This document shows, piece after piece, positions 1-11,497 of a stretch of DNA of 64,000 nucleotides; position 1 is the first letter of the stretch; every line of letters begins with the position of its first letter. Where the stretch lies: assembly GCF_015277775.1 (NCBI RefSeq), contig NZ_CP063849.1, positions 2,480,001-2,544,000 of the forward strand, in the 5' to 3' direction. The position numbers were made by a program, and so were the translations under genes. Below the pieces are notes generated by a model. That model was not told the origin of the DNA. It was given only the letters and a program-made list of their open reading frames with translations, and searched no databases. This DNA is from Paludibaculum fermentans. Lineage in GTDB: Bacteria > Acidobacteriota > Terriglobia > Bryobacterales > Bryobacteraceae.

Positions 1-581
1 TTCGTGCGCTGGCCGGCCACGGAGATCGTCTGAGAGGCCCGGATGCCGCCTTGCCGTGCTCCGGCCTGCCCCTGGGTGGAGAAGCCGGTGGAGACGTTGG
101 GTGCGAGCGAGACCAGTTGGAGGTAGTTGCGCCCGTTCAGGGGCAGTTCGACGATCCGTTTGTTCTCGATGACGGTGCCGACCGTGGCGTTTTCGTTGAC
201 CATCAGCGGACTGGCGACCACTTCGACGGACTCGGATACCTGGCCCAGCGGCAGCTCGAAATCGAGGCGGGCATTCTGCTGGACCTGGATCTCGACCTGA
301 GTGCGGAGTAAAGTCTTGAACCCTGCCCGTTCGGCTCGCACCGTATAGATGCCGGGCGGGAGGGAGGGAAACGCATACCCGCCCGCCTCATTGGTGAGCG
401 CGGATCTTTGGGCATTGGTTCCCGTGTTGATCACGGTGATGATGGTCTCCGGAACGGCGGCTCCGCTGGTGTCCCGGACTTCACCGGCGATCGAACCCAG
501 TGTTTGTCCGAAAAGGCCCACGGTCCCAGATAGAAGGCACGCCGCCAGAAACAGGCGGCTACCCACTGAGCTTTGCAACAT
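1..581 (-). CDS. TonB-dependent receptor, N-terminal part (runs off window)
   Basis: This is the N-terminus of an outer-membrane TonB-dependent receptor, read leftward and cut by the window edge after about 193 codons. Residues 1-26 are a signal peptide ending near LFGQ. Residues ~27-115 are a carboxypeptidase-regulatory-like beta-sandwich (GSIAGEVRDTSGAAVPE, then the turn NEAGGYAFPSLPPGIYTV). The plug region begins at ELPLNGRNYLQLVSLAPN. The ATG at 581 has a purine-rich AGAGGGAG just upstream. This architecture is typical of the expanded receptor families of Acidobacteria, which take large ligands across the outer membrane with TonB energy. Its place at the end of a leftward run of glycan genes suggests an oligosaccharide ligand, but that is inference. 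The barrel lies outside the window. Confidence 0.85.
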   Translation of the reverse strand, partial: MLQSSVGSRLFLAACLLSGTVGLFGQTLGSIAGEVRDTSGAAVPETIITVINTGTNAQRSALTNEAGGYAFPSLPPGIYTVRAERAGFKTLLRTQVEIQVQQNARLDFELPLGQVSESVEVVASPLMVNENATVGTVIENKRIVELPLNGRNYLQLVSLAPNVSTGFSTQGQAGARQGGIRASQTISVAGQRT

Positions 582-750
582 GGCATCTCCCTCTGCAGCG
601 CAATCCAGTGCGCGAATTGAGTAGTGCGAAGGTAAGGGAATTGCAGGAGGGAGAGCAAGAGATCGCGGCTAGAGGTAACCGCTACCGCTGGTTAGCGACA
701 GAAGCCGTTTGGAATCAATGTGGTTACAAGCCGATGAGCAGTGGCTACAG

Positions 751-2280
751 TCACTTTTCGGGTGTTAATTCCAGCGCATTCACTACCGCATACTGGACGA
801 CTGGTTCGAAGGTGACGTCGATGCGGCCCTGGGCGTTGGGGACCAGTCCGTGGAACACCTTCTCGATACTGTGCCGTTCGCCGGCTTCCTTAAAGATCTC
901 GAAGCGATTGAGAAGGGTCACACCGCCACTGAGCACATTGAAGATCCGGCTGCCGGAGCCGCCCTTGCCGCGATTGTGGGGGCCGAAGTAGGTCTCGGCG
1001 AAGAGAAGCCGGAGCCGGTAGCGGCCGGGAGGAACCGGGAAGCGGTAGGTGAAGTTGCCATAGCGTTGCGAGAGGAACAGCTCGGGATCCTGCGTGCCGG
1101 TGACGGTTTCGCCATCGGAGATCTGCCGGCCGCCGGTGTAGTAGCGGTCCAACTCCCAGAGATTTCCTTCCTGGTCTGTGAAGTTTGCGTTCCGGGTGAA
1201 GATCCGGATGGGGAGGGGCCGGCCGGTATTATTTGGGATGACTTCGATGGCATTCAACCAGGCGCCGGAGAGAATGGGTTTGAAGTCCAGCGTGAGGAAG
1301 CCGTTCTCGGGAGAGACATTCGTGAAGACGCGGATGTCGGACGTGTTCGTGCCTCCCGCATCGGCTGCGATGTCGAAAGATGACAGCAGGGGCTGACCGT
1401 TCATCAGGACGTCGAAGATTCTACGATTCTCCACTCCGTCCCCAAGCTCCGTCGGAAGAAAGATGACTTCAGAAAAGTAGAGCCTCAGGTCGTACTTGCC
1501 CGCCGGGAGTGGGATGCGGTAAGAGAAGTTGCCGAAACGGAAGCTGCGGAAGTAGAGCTGATCTGGTGCCCAGCGGATGGTTCTCACGGGGACGCCCATC
1601 TCCTTGCCTCCAAATTGCCAATGGTTCTGCTCGCCGCCGGAGAAATACCGGTCGCCGGACCATTCCACGCCGAAGCGGTCCACTGACCGTTCAGTGGAAG
1701 CACCGGCCAGGATGCGGACCGGTCGAGGGATCCCGCCGCCCGGAAGGGGGTCGCGATCGGCGGAACCGCGGGCGGGTGTCGCGGGCGCGGCCGCCTGGCG
1801 CCGGTACGGCAGAAAAAGAATCACTGCCGTTGCGGCCAGGAGCACAGAAGCTGCAAGACAGGCGATGAGGATACGCGTTCTCGAGTGCTTCGCCGGGACG
1901 GCCGGGATGTCGTCGGAGCTAGGCTCCGGGTCAGTAACTGCGGGTTCGAATTCAGGTTGGTAGGTGCCGGCCGGAATCACGATGCGAAGGGGTTGAGACG
2001 CTCCCTCTTCCGCGTAATAGTTCCGCAGACGCTTGCGCAGGCGGGACACCTCGACCCGAACGACAGAGTCGCGTTTCTCGCCAAAGCTCTCGCTCCGGCC
2101 ATAGACCTCGGTCGCGATGCTGAACTCCTTGATCTCGTGAAACCGGCCTTCAAAGGTCTTTTCACAGAGATACTTCAGGAGTTTGGCAAGGGCGGGCGCC
2201 CGTGAGAACTCCTTGGAATCCAGAACTGCGTTGAGGGCAGCTCTTCGCTCTTCCAGCAGAATCGCCGCGTTGGATGTCAT
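751..2280 (-). CDS. Membrane-anchored HTH protein with two malectin domains
   Basis: This 509-residue protein has three visible parts. Residues ~8-110 form a winged-helix-like DNA-binding domain (FHEIKEFSIATEVYGR, then RVEVSRLRKRLRNYYAEEG, ending PAGTYQPEF). Residues ~136-158 form one hydrophobic membrane span (ILIACLAASVLLAATAVILF). Residues ~187-505 form two malectin-like beta-sandwiches, each with the pattern DRYxxGG, YRxPxPxGxYxLRLxFxE, FxVxxxG and a final NAxEV/L. Malectin domains bind carbohydrate. The order suggests a cytoplasmic DNA-binding head tethered to an external sugar-binding part, as in ToxR/CadC-type one-component regulators. That role is inferred. The ATG at 2280 was chosen because the DNA-binding domain starts just after it; an in-frame start at 2394 would add 38 low-complexity residues. 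Confidence 0.75.
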   Translation of the reverse strand: MTSNAAILLEERRAALNAVLDSKEFSRAPALAKLLKYLCEKTFEGRFHEIKEFSIATEVYGRSESFGEKRDSVVRVEVSRLRKRLRNYYAEEGASQPLRIVIPAGTYQPEFEPAVTDPEPSSDDIPAVPAKHSRTRILIACLAASVLLAATAVILFLPYRRQAAAPATPARGSADRDPLPGGGIPRPVRILAGASTERSVDRFGVEWSGDRYFSGGEQNHWQFGGKEMGVPVRTIRWAPDQLYFRSFRFGNFSYRIPLPAGKYDLRLYFSEVIFLPTELGDGVENRRIFDVLMNGQPLLSSFDIAADAGGTNTSDIRVFTNVSPENGFLTLDFKPILSGAWLNAIEVIPNNTGRPLPIRIFTRNANFTDQEGNLWELDRYYTGGRQISDGETVTGTQDPELFLSQRYGNFTYRFPVPPGRYRLRLLFAETYFGPHNRGKGGSGSRIFNVLSGGVTLLNRFEIFKEAGERHSIEKVFHGLVPNAQGRIDVTFEPVVQYAVVNALELTPEK

Positions 2281-2433
2281 AGCCCCGAATTTAGTCGAGA
2301 TTGTATCACCTAAATCGAGGAACCCCCACACGGGATATTCGACACATTGTCCGGGAGGGAATGGGCGGAGGTAGATGTAGAGGGTTCGAAGCACCGAGGG
2401 CCGGTGGATGCGGCCCTCGGCGCGTGGTTCCGG

Positions 2434-2595
2434 CTAGCCCAGCAGGATCTTGCGTACTTCGCCTTCGGGATCATCCACCATGCGGCAGTGGTTGTCGAAG
2501 ACCATTGTCTGGCCGCGGGCCGGATCGGTGGGTGTCCACGTCAGGCCGGGCTGACTGGGGTTACCCGTCCTGGCGAAGTTGGTCCTGGCAGTGGC
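2434..2595 (-). pseudogene. C-terminal remnant of a type-B carboxylesterase
   Basis: An open stretch of about 53 codons ending in TAG encodes TNFARTGNPSQPGLTWTPTD, then ARGQTMVFDNHCRMVDDP and EVRKILLG. This matches the last residues of type-B carboxylesterases (COesterase/PnbA family): the xFARTGxPN helix, the W-P-x-Y/T-x-P segment and the F-D-x-x-C-R-V-V-x-D-P end. It has no start codon. A stop at 2596-2598 closes the frame upstream, and the nucleophile-elbow and catalytic histidine regions are missing. It lies 17 bases past the stop of the esterase gene at 2613-3767, on the same strand. It appears to be the debris of a third esterase removed by deletion. Confidence 0.65.
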
Positions 2596-2612
2596 TCAGG
2601 GAGCCGATCTTC

Positions 2613-5732
<3,120 letters not shown>

Positions 5733-7337
5733 CTTCCCGTTCCCGCTGTAGCTGAAGCGGGCGGTGTCCTTGTCGAAATCACAGTGAACCCGAGGGTGAG
5801 CTGATCTGCCTGGCGCGAGGCGCCGACCCAGGAGTAAGGCAGGTTCAGGAGGGCCAGGCCCGCGGAATCGCCGTTTTTGAGACCCGCTGCGTCCAGTTCC
5901 GTTGTCGCGATGGATTCCGGGCCGATGGCCCGCTGCGTGAGGGTATTGCGCGCCAACCAGAAGTCCGGCGCTGGCAGCGAGTGCAGGCGCAGGAACCCTG
6001 GACGCTCAGTGAGCGACCACTTGGAGTCGTCGGGCAGATGGTTCCACTGCCAGAGAGGTTGGAGCTTGGGGCCGGCAAAAGCATCATTGCGATCGTAGGG
6101 AGCGGTGACGGGGCTGGTGCGTCCCGTATTGGGCTTCACCCAAAGCGAGGGTGTGCGGGTGAGATTGCCAGGCAGCCCGAAGTAGGGCCAACCGTCGACC
6201 CAGGTCACAGGCGACAGCGAGGTCAGGCGGCCCACGGCGTTGTGGTCCTGCATGGAGTAACCCCACCACTCGCCCGTGACGGTATCAATGATGCCGCCCT
6301 GGTGCAGGGTGAGACTGAGGTTCTCACTTGGATCAGGCGGGGTGACTTCGAACGGCGGCGTGGGCCGCCGGAAGTTCTTCGGCCGATAGCCCTGTCCAAT
6401 GCCGAGGCTCTCACTCTCGCTGATCGTCTTCACTTCCCAGGGGCCGGCGAGCGTCTCAGCCCGGGCGCACTTCATCGGCACGTGGGCGCCGGGGATGGCG
6501 CTCACGATGTAGTACTTGCCCTTGAGCTTGTAGAGGTGCGACCCCTCGCCCATGCCGAGGCTCTTGTCGATGAGGACGCGGTCGGTGCCCGGCACCAGGG
6601 CGGTGAGGTCCGCATTCAACTCAACGATGCGAATCGTCGAGGCCCCGTAAACGGCGTAGATCCGGCCATCGTCATCAAACAGAACAGAGAGGTCGTGCAG
6701 CCCCTGCTGGATGCGGTTGTGCTTCCACGGACCGCGAGGGTTAGAGGCGCGGAAAACCTGCAGCCCAAAGCGGTTCACGTTGGCAAAGATGTAGTACGTC
6801 CCGTCGTGGTAGCGGAAGCTGGGCGCCCAGATGCCCTGGCCGTAAATCTCTTTGGCGTCCTCAAGCCGAAAGTCCGGACCGAGATCGAGGCGGTCGAAGG
6901 CGTAGCCGATGATGCGCCAGTTCACCAGATCCTGAGAGTGCAGGATGGGCAAACCGGGCATGGTGTGCATCGTGGTGCCGGTGAGGTAATAGTCCGGGCC
7001 GACGCGAATCATGTCGGGATCGGAAAACTCGTCGTAGAACAGGGGATTCGAGTAAGTTCCGTTTCCGTTGTCGGCGGTCCAGGAGAGAGCTTTGGGCGGC
7101 TCGGCAGAGGCCGGGACAGCCGCGCAGAGCGCCGCGAGAATGACGTAAGTCGTCAGGCAGACAGCTTTGGAGGATAGAGTCGTCATGAGTCTCTTCAGCG
7201 GATAGGGGCCGGGATGGCCCGCCCAAACGGGACGATGGCAGCGACGATCCCGAAGATGGCCGAGCGAGAAATCATCTGAAATTCTCCGGACTTGCGTGGC
7301 TCCATTCCGGTTAGTTTTCGAAGCCCCGGCGACCGTG

Positions 7338-7355
7338 CCTGCACGCGCTTGCAGG
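7338..7355. promoter_or_regulatory. Candidate LacI-family operator 1
   Basis: CCTGCAcGCGCtTGCAGG is an 18-bp dyad with one mismatched pair and a central CG. This even symmetry around CG is the hallmark of LacI/GalR-family operators. It lies 152 bases before the GH43 start and about 205 bases before the TAXI gene. Confidence 0.45.
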
Positions 7356-7462
7356 AATGGACAGCAGCGAGTCTATCGCGGCGGGATTCGAGAGTCAAAC
7401 CTGACGCGAAGAAACACGGCCAGGCGACTTTGACTTCCAATGCCTGATGCAATAGAGTGCAG

Positions 7463-7476
7463 TGAAAGCGTTATCA
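7463..7476. promoter_or_regulatory. Candidate LacI-family operator 2
   Basis: TGAAAGCGTTATCA fits the general LacI-family/cre consensus TGWAANCGNTNWCA at every fixed position. It lies 85 bases before the TTG start of the TAXI gene. With the second dyad 108 bases away it suggests sugar-responsive control of the divergent promoters. No LacI-family gene lies in the window. Confidence 0.5.
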
Positions 7477-7560
7477 AGGACCCTCGCGAGCCGAGGGAAT
7501 CTCGCTCCGAGTTGAGGATCGCGAAGGGGGCCGGAAGCGCCCGCAAACAGAGGTGATCAC

Positions 7561-8610
7561 TTGGCCAGATTTGGACTAGTCATGCCGCGGCTGCCGGCAA
7601 TCCTGTTGGCGGCCGCGCTACTCGCTGCCGGGCAGACCGGGATCCAGGATAAGAGGCCTGTCTTTGGCGGCGCGTGCCGGCTGTGCCCGTGGGGCGCCAT
7701 GGCGGAGGTTGTCCAGGCGGCGATGAAGCCGTACGGCTACGACGTGCAAATCTGCTACAACTGCAATGCGGTGGACGCGCCGCGGATCGTCAGTGAGGCG
7801 CGGATGGCGCCGCCGTATAAGCCGGATCCCGCCGTGCCCGAGATTCTTGCCCCGCGCAATGTGCCGGGGCTTGGCGCCATCGACTTTGGCGCGGTCGCGA
7901 TCCAGTTCCTGCGAAACGCGTACAAGGGAACGGGGCCGTATTCCAAAGACAAGCCGCGTACCAACCTGCGGCTGATCGCGAACATCCAGGACCCCAGCTA
8001 TGTGCTGGTGGCCGCCAAGGCTGAAACCGGAATTGCGGACCTTGCGCAGATCAGGCAGAAGCGGTGGCCGGTGCGCATCCTGATCGCAGGCATTGGCGGC
8101 GATTCCACTCGCATTCTGGCGCATTTCGGCCTATCCAAACAGGCCATCGAGGAGGCCGGCGGGCGGGTTGGCAATACGGCGGAGGACCGTGAGAAGTTCG
8201 ACGTAGTCATTGGAGGCGGCGGTCCCATGACGACCGCGCCGGAGTGGAGAATCTGGACCGAGATCAGCCAGAAGTTCGATCTCACCTTCCTGCAATTGCC
8301 CGACGGTTTGCTGGCTGAACTTGCGGCGGCCGGCGAACAGGAGCGCGGCATGATCCCCGCCGGGCTCTATCGTGGGATCGACCGGCCCATGCCCAGCGTG
8401 GTGCGCACCGGCACAGTGATCTATGGCCGGGCTGACATGCCGGAGAGCTTCGCCTATGCCGTTGCGAAGGCGATGGACGAACAACAGCAACTGCTGCAAT
8501 GGCGGCACCTGAACTTCTCGTACAACGTGCACACGGTGTGGAAAGGCTATGAAGTTCCGCTGCATCCCGGGGCCGCCCGCTACTACCGGGAGAAGGGCTA
8601 CATGCAGTAG
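7561..8610 (+). CDS. TAXI-type periplasmic solute-binding protein
   Basis: This 349-residue exported protein resembles TAXI/TRAP-type solute-binding subunits: a signal peptide (~1-25), two-lobed Rossmann-like segments (RTNLRLIANIQDPSYVLVAA; WPVRILIAGIGGDSTRI) and a late YAVAKAMDE helix with Y-x-V-H-x-x-W. The N-terminus has two close CxxC pairs (CRLC and CYNC), which is unusual for the family. The start is TTG at 7561, because AGAGGTG lies at the right distance and the ATG at 7582 has no ribosome site. No TRAP permease genes are nearby, so the transport partner is unknown. It is the first gene of the rightward arm, 35 bases before the next gene, so co-transcription is likely. The ligand may be a sugar acid or a sugar, by context only. 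Confidence 0.7.
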   Translation: MARFGLVMPRLPAILLAAALLAAGQTGIQDKRPVFGGACRLCPWGAMAEVVQAAMKPYGYDVQICYNCNAVDAPRIVSEARMAPPYKPDPAVPEILAPRNVPGLGAIDFGAVAIQFLRNAYKGTGPYSKDKPRTNLRLIANIQDPSYVLVAAKAETGIADLAQIRQKRWPVRILIAGIGGDSTRILAHFGLSKQAIEEAGGRVGNTAEDREKFDVVIGGGGPMTTAPEWRIWTEISQKFDLTFLQLPDGLLAELAAAGEQERGMIPAGLYRGIDRPMPSVVRTGTVIYGRADMPESFAYAVAKAMDEQQQLLQWRHLNFSYNVHTVWKGYEVPLHPGAARYYREKGYMQ

Positions 8611-8645
8611 CCAGGCCGGCGGCAACAGGTGGTTCGAGGATTGAC

Positions 8646-11354
8646 ATGACGCCCAACTCATCCAGCAGACGGAAGTTTCTCCAGGCAGCCGGGCTTTCGG
8701 CCGCCGGAGCCGGTTTGGCGGCGCCCGGCTCGGGCGTCTCTATCGTAATCGACCCGGCTGACCCGATCGGCTCATCGGGACCGGCGCAATGGGCCGCAGG
8801 GGAACTGCAAGTCGCGCTGGAGCAGAGAGGGTTGGCCGTGCAGCGGTGCGCCCACCTGGCCGATGCGGGGGCAGCGAGTTTCTGCATTACCGTGGCCGGT
8901 GCCCAGGCTGCGCTGGCGCGGGCTGTATTGAATGAGGCGCGGGTACCGATTCCCTCCCTGCCGGAGGCGCTGGTGCTGGCATCGGGCAGTACGTCAGGGC
9001 GCAGCGTGGTGGCCGCATGCGGGACCGATGTGCGCGGCGCCGTCTTTGCCGTGCTGGAACTGGCGGATCGCGCGCGATACTCCAGTAATCCGGTGGAGGC
9101 GCTGGCGGTGTCCACGCCGGTGGCGGAGCGTCCGGCCAACCAGGTCCGCAGCGTCACCCGGCTCTTCACCAGCGATGTTGAGGATAAGCCCTGGTTCAAC
9201 GACCGGACGATGTGGGGCCCCTATCTCACGATGCTCGCCGGCCAGCGCTTCAATCGCTTCCACCTCGCCCTGGGTATCGGCTACGACTTTCTTCGCAAGG
9301 TCACGGACGCCTATTTCCTGTTCGCTTATCCGTTCCTGCTGGACGTCCCAGGCTATCGTGTACACGTCCCGCAGTTGCCGGTGCGGGAACGCGACAGCAA
9401 TCTGGAGATGTTGCGCTACATCAGCGAGCAGACGGTGGCTCGCGGGATGGAATTCCAGTTGGGGCTCTGGATGCACGGCTACGAATGGATCGACAGCCCG
9501 AATCCGAACTACACCATCGAGGGGCTGACCCACGAAACGCACGGGCCGTATTGCCGCGATGCCGTGCGGGCGCTGCTCAAGGCGTGCCCTGCCATTAGTG
9601 GCGTGACGTTCCGCGTCCACGGGGAAAGCGGGGTGGATGAAGGCAGCTATCAGTTCTGGAAGACGGTCTTCGAAGGTGTTTCCACGTGTGGGCGCACTGT
9701 TGAGATCGACATGCACTCCAAGGGCATGGACCAGACAATGCTGGATATCGCGGTCGGTTCCGGCATGCCTGTCAAGCTCTCTCCCAAATACTGGGGCGAG
9801 CACTTGGGGATGCCCTATCACCAGGCGGACATTCGCGAACTGGAACGGCCGAAACCAAACGCACAGACCAGCCGCCTGATGAAGCTCAGCGCCGGATCGC
9901 GCAGTTTTCTGCGGTATGGGTATGGCGACCTGCTCCGCGAAGACCGGAAGTGGGACGTAGTGCATCGCATCTGGCCGGGCACGCAGCGCCTGCTGCTGTG
10001 GGGCGATCCGGTGACCGCCGCCGCCTACGCCCGGGCTTTCCGCTTCTGCGGCAGCGCTGGTGTGGAGATCATGGAGCCGCTCTCGTTCAAGGGACGGCGC
10101 GGATCTGGTCTGCCGGGCGGACGTTGTGCCTATGCCGACACGTCTTTGAATCCCCGGTGGGACTGGGAGAAGTACGTCTACAGCCACCGTATCTGGGGCC
10201 GGCTGCTGTACAACCCGGATTCATCTCCGGAGGTCTGGCAGCGTTATCTGAAGGCGCAGTTCGGCGCCGGGTCGGCAGCGATGGAATCGGCGCTGGCTCA
10301 TGGAAGCCGCATTCTGCCCATCGTGACCACGGCTCACGCCGCGTCGGCGGGCAATAACACATACTGGCCAGAGGTGTATCTGAACCAATCGCTGGTGGAT
10401 GCCACACAGCCCGGACCCTACACGGACAGCCCGGCGCCCAGGGTCTTTGGCAATGTCAGCCCGCTGGACCCGCAACTTTTCTATCGAATCAAAGACTATG
10501 CGGACGATCTGCTGAAGGGCGAGGTGAGCGGGCAATACTCGCCTGTGGAAGTAGCGCAGTGGATTGAGGACTTCGCGGCGGAGGCGGCGAAGAGCGCCGC
10601 GCAGGCACAGGCGTTGTCGTCAGGAAAGGACCGGCCCGAGTACCGGCGTGCCGCCATTGATGTCGACCTCATGGTGGGCCTCGGGCGTTTCTTCGGCGCC
10701 AAGTTCCGGGCCGGCGTCCTGTACAGAATCTTCGAGCAGACTGGCGATCGAATCGCGTTGGAGCAATGCCTTCGGATGTACCGGGCAGCTCGCGCGGCGT
10801 TCGCGACGGTGGCCGAGCGCGGCAAGGGCGTCTATGTTCCGGACATCACGGTGGGCGAACTGCGTCAGTTGCGCGGCCACTGGATGGACCGGTTGCCCGC
10901 CATGGATGCCGACATTTCGGAGGTCGCCCGGAAATTGGAAGGAGCCCGGCCCGCGGAGGGTTCCCCATTGCTGGCGCAGGCGATTGCCCAGGCCACCGGA
11001 CGCCCGCGGCGTGACCTGGCACTGTGCATCCACACGCCCGGGGCGGTGTTCCGGGCGGGAGAACCGCTGGAAATCGCGCTGACGTCGGCCGCCCCAATGT
11101 CGTCGGTGCAAATATACTTCCGGCACGTGAACCAGGCGGAGCGCTGGGTGTCGGCGGCCATGGAGGTTCGCGAAAGCGTCTGGAGAGCGGCGATTCCCGC
11201 CGACTACACGAATTCACAGTACTGGCTTCAGTACTACTTTGAGGTGCGGCGGATGGGACGCAGCGCCGCGCTATATCCGGGGCTCGGGGCTGAGTTGAAC
11301 CAGCAACCGTATTTCACGGTGAAGCGAGGTGCCGAGACATCGAGGACAAAGTAG
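8646..11354 (+). CDS. Tat-exported glycoside-hydrolase-like protein
   Basis: This is a 902-residue protein with a Tat-type leader (SSRRKFLQAAGLSAAGAG). Residues ~30-150 look like the alpha/beta domain found before GH67 and GH20 catalytic domains (ends VRGAVFAVLELADRARY). Residues ~160-500 look like a TIM barrel (NRFHLALGIGYDFLRKV, GLWMHGYEW, GVTFRVHGESGVDEG, VKLSPKYWGEHLGMPYHQ). A helical region follows, and the last ~110 residues form a beta-sandwich. The E in RVHGESG is a candidate catalytic residue. I cannot place it in a numbered family with confidence; GH67/GH115-like alpha-glucuronidases are the nearest guess. Its place between a binding protein and GH54 enzymes supports a hemicellulose role. 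Confidence 0.65.
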   Translation: MTPNSSSRRKFLQAAGLSAAGAGLAAPGSGVSIVIDPADPIGSSGPAQWAAGELQVALEQRGLAVQRCAHLADAGAASFCITVAGAQAALARAVLNEARVPIPSLPEALVLASGSTSGRSVVAACGTDVRGAVFAVLELADRARYSSNPVEALAVSTPVAERPANQVRSVTRLFTSDVEDKPWFNDRTMWGPYLTMLAGQRFNRFHLALGIGYDFLRKVTDAYFLFAYPFLLDVPGYRVHVPQLPVRERDSNLEMLRYISEQTVARGMEFQLGLWMHGYEWIDSPNPNYTIEGLTHETHGPYCRDAVRALLKACPAISGVTFRVHGESGVDEGSYQFWKTVFEGVSTCGRTVEIDMHSKGMDQTMLDIAVGSGMPVKLSPKYWGEHLGMPYHQADIRELERPKPNAQTSRLMKLSAGSRSFLRYGYGDLLREDRKWDVVHRIWPGTQRLLLWGDPVTAAAYARAFRFCGSAGVEIMEPLSFKGRRGSGLPGGRCAYADTSLNPRWDWEKYVYSHRIWGRLLYNPDSSPEVWQRYLKAQFGAGSAAMESALAHGSRILPIVTTAHAASAGNNTYWPEVYLNQSLVDATQPGPYTDSPAPRVFGNVSPLDPQLFYRIKDYADDLLKGEVSGQYSPVEVAQWIEDFAAEAAKSAAQAQALSSGKDRPEYRRAAIDVDLMVGLGRFFGAKFRAGVLYRIFEQTGDRIALEQCLRMYRAARAAFATVAERGKGVYVPDITVGELRQLRGHWMDRLPAMDADISEVARKLEGARPAEGSPLLAQAIAQATGRPRRDLALCIHTPGAVFRAGEPLEIALTSAAPMSSVQIYFRHVNQAERWVSAAMEVRESVWRAAIPADYTNSQYWLQYYFEVRRMGRSAALYPGLGAELNQQPYFTVKRGAETSRTK

Positions 11355-11497
11355 AGATTCTTAGGGCGTTCGCGGGCTTGGGGCACACCGGACCAGGCTT
11401 CCCTGGATTTCCGTCAACCATCTGCACGGCATCACCGGGCTATAGGAGTTCGACAAGGCTTTATTTTGGCAGTTGGCCAAGGGCGATTAGGACAAAC

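Larger units (their letters stand above)
7187..7560. other. Divergent regulatory spacer of the glycan locus
   Basis: These 374 bases separate the leftward GH43/esterase genes from the rightward TAXI/GH54 genes. They hold the two LacI-like operators listed separately and no convincing gene. A leftward open frame at 7195-7452 gives an 85-residue peptide with no domain, and it is rejected. Confidence 0.6.

Noticed and set aside
7195-7452. Leftward 85-codon open frame in the divergent spacer
   Set aside because: No domain or good ribosome site, and it covers the operator candidate.
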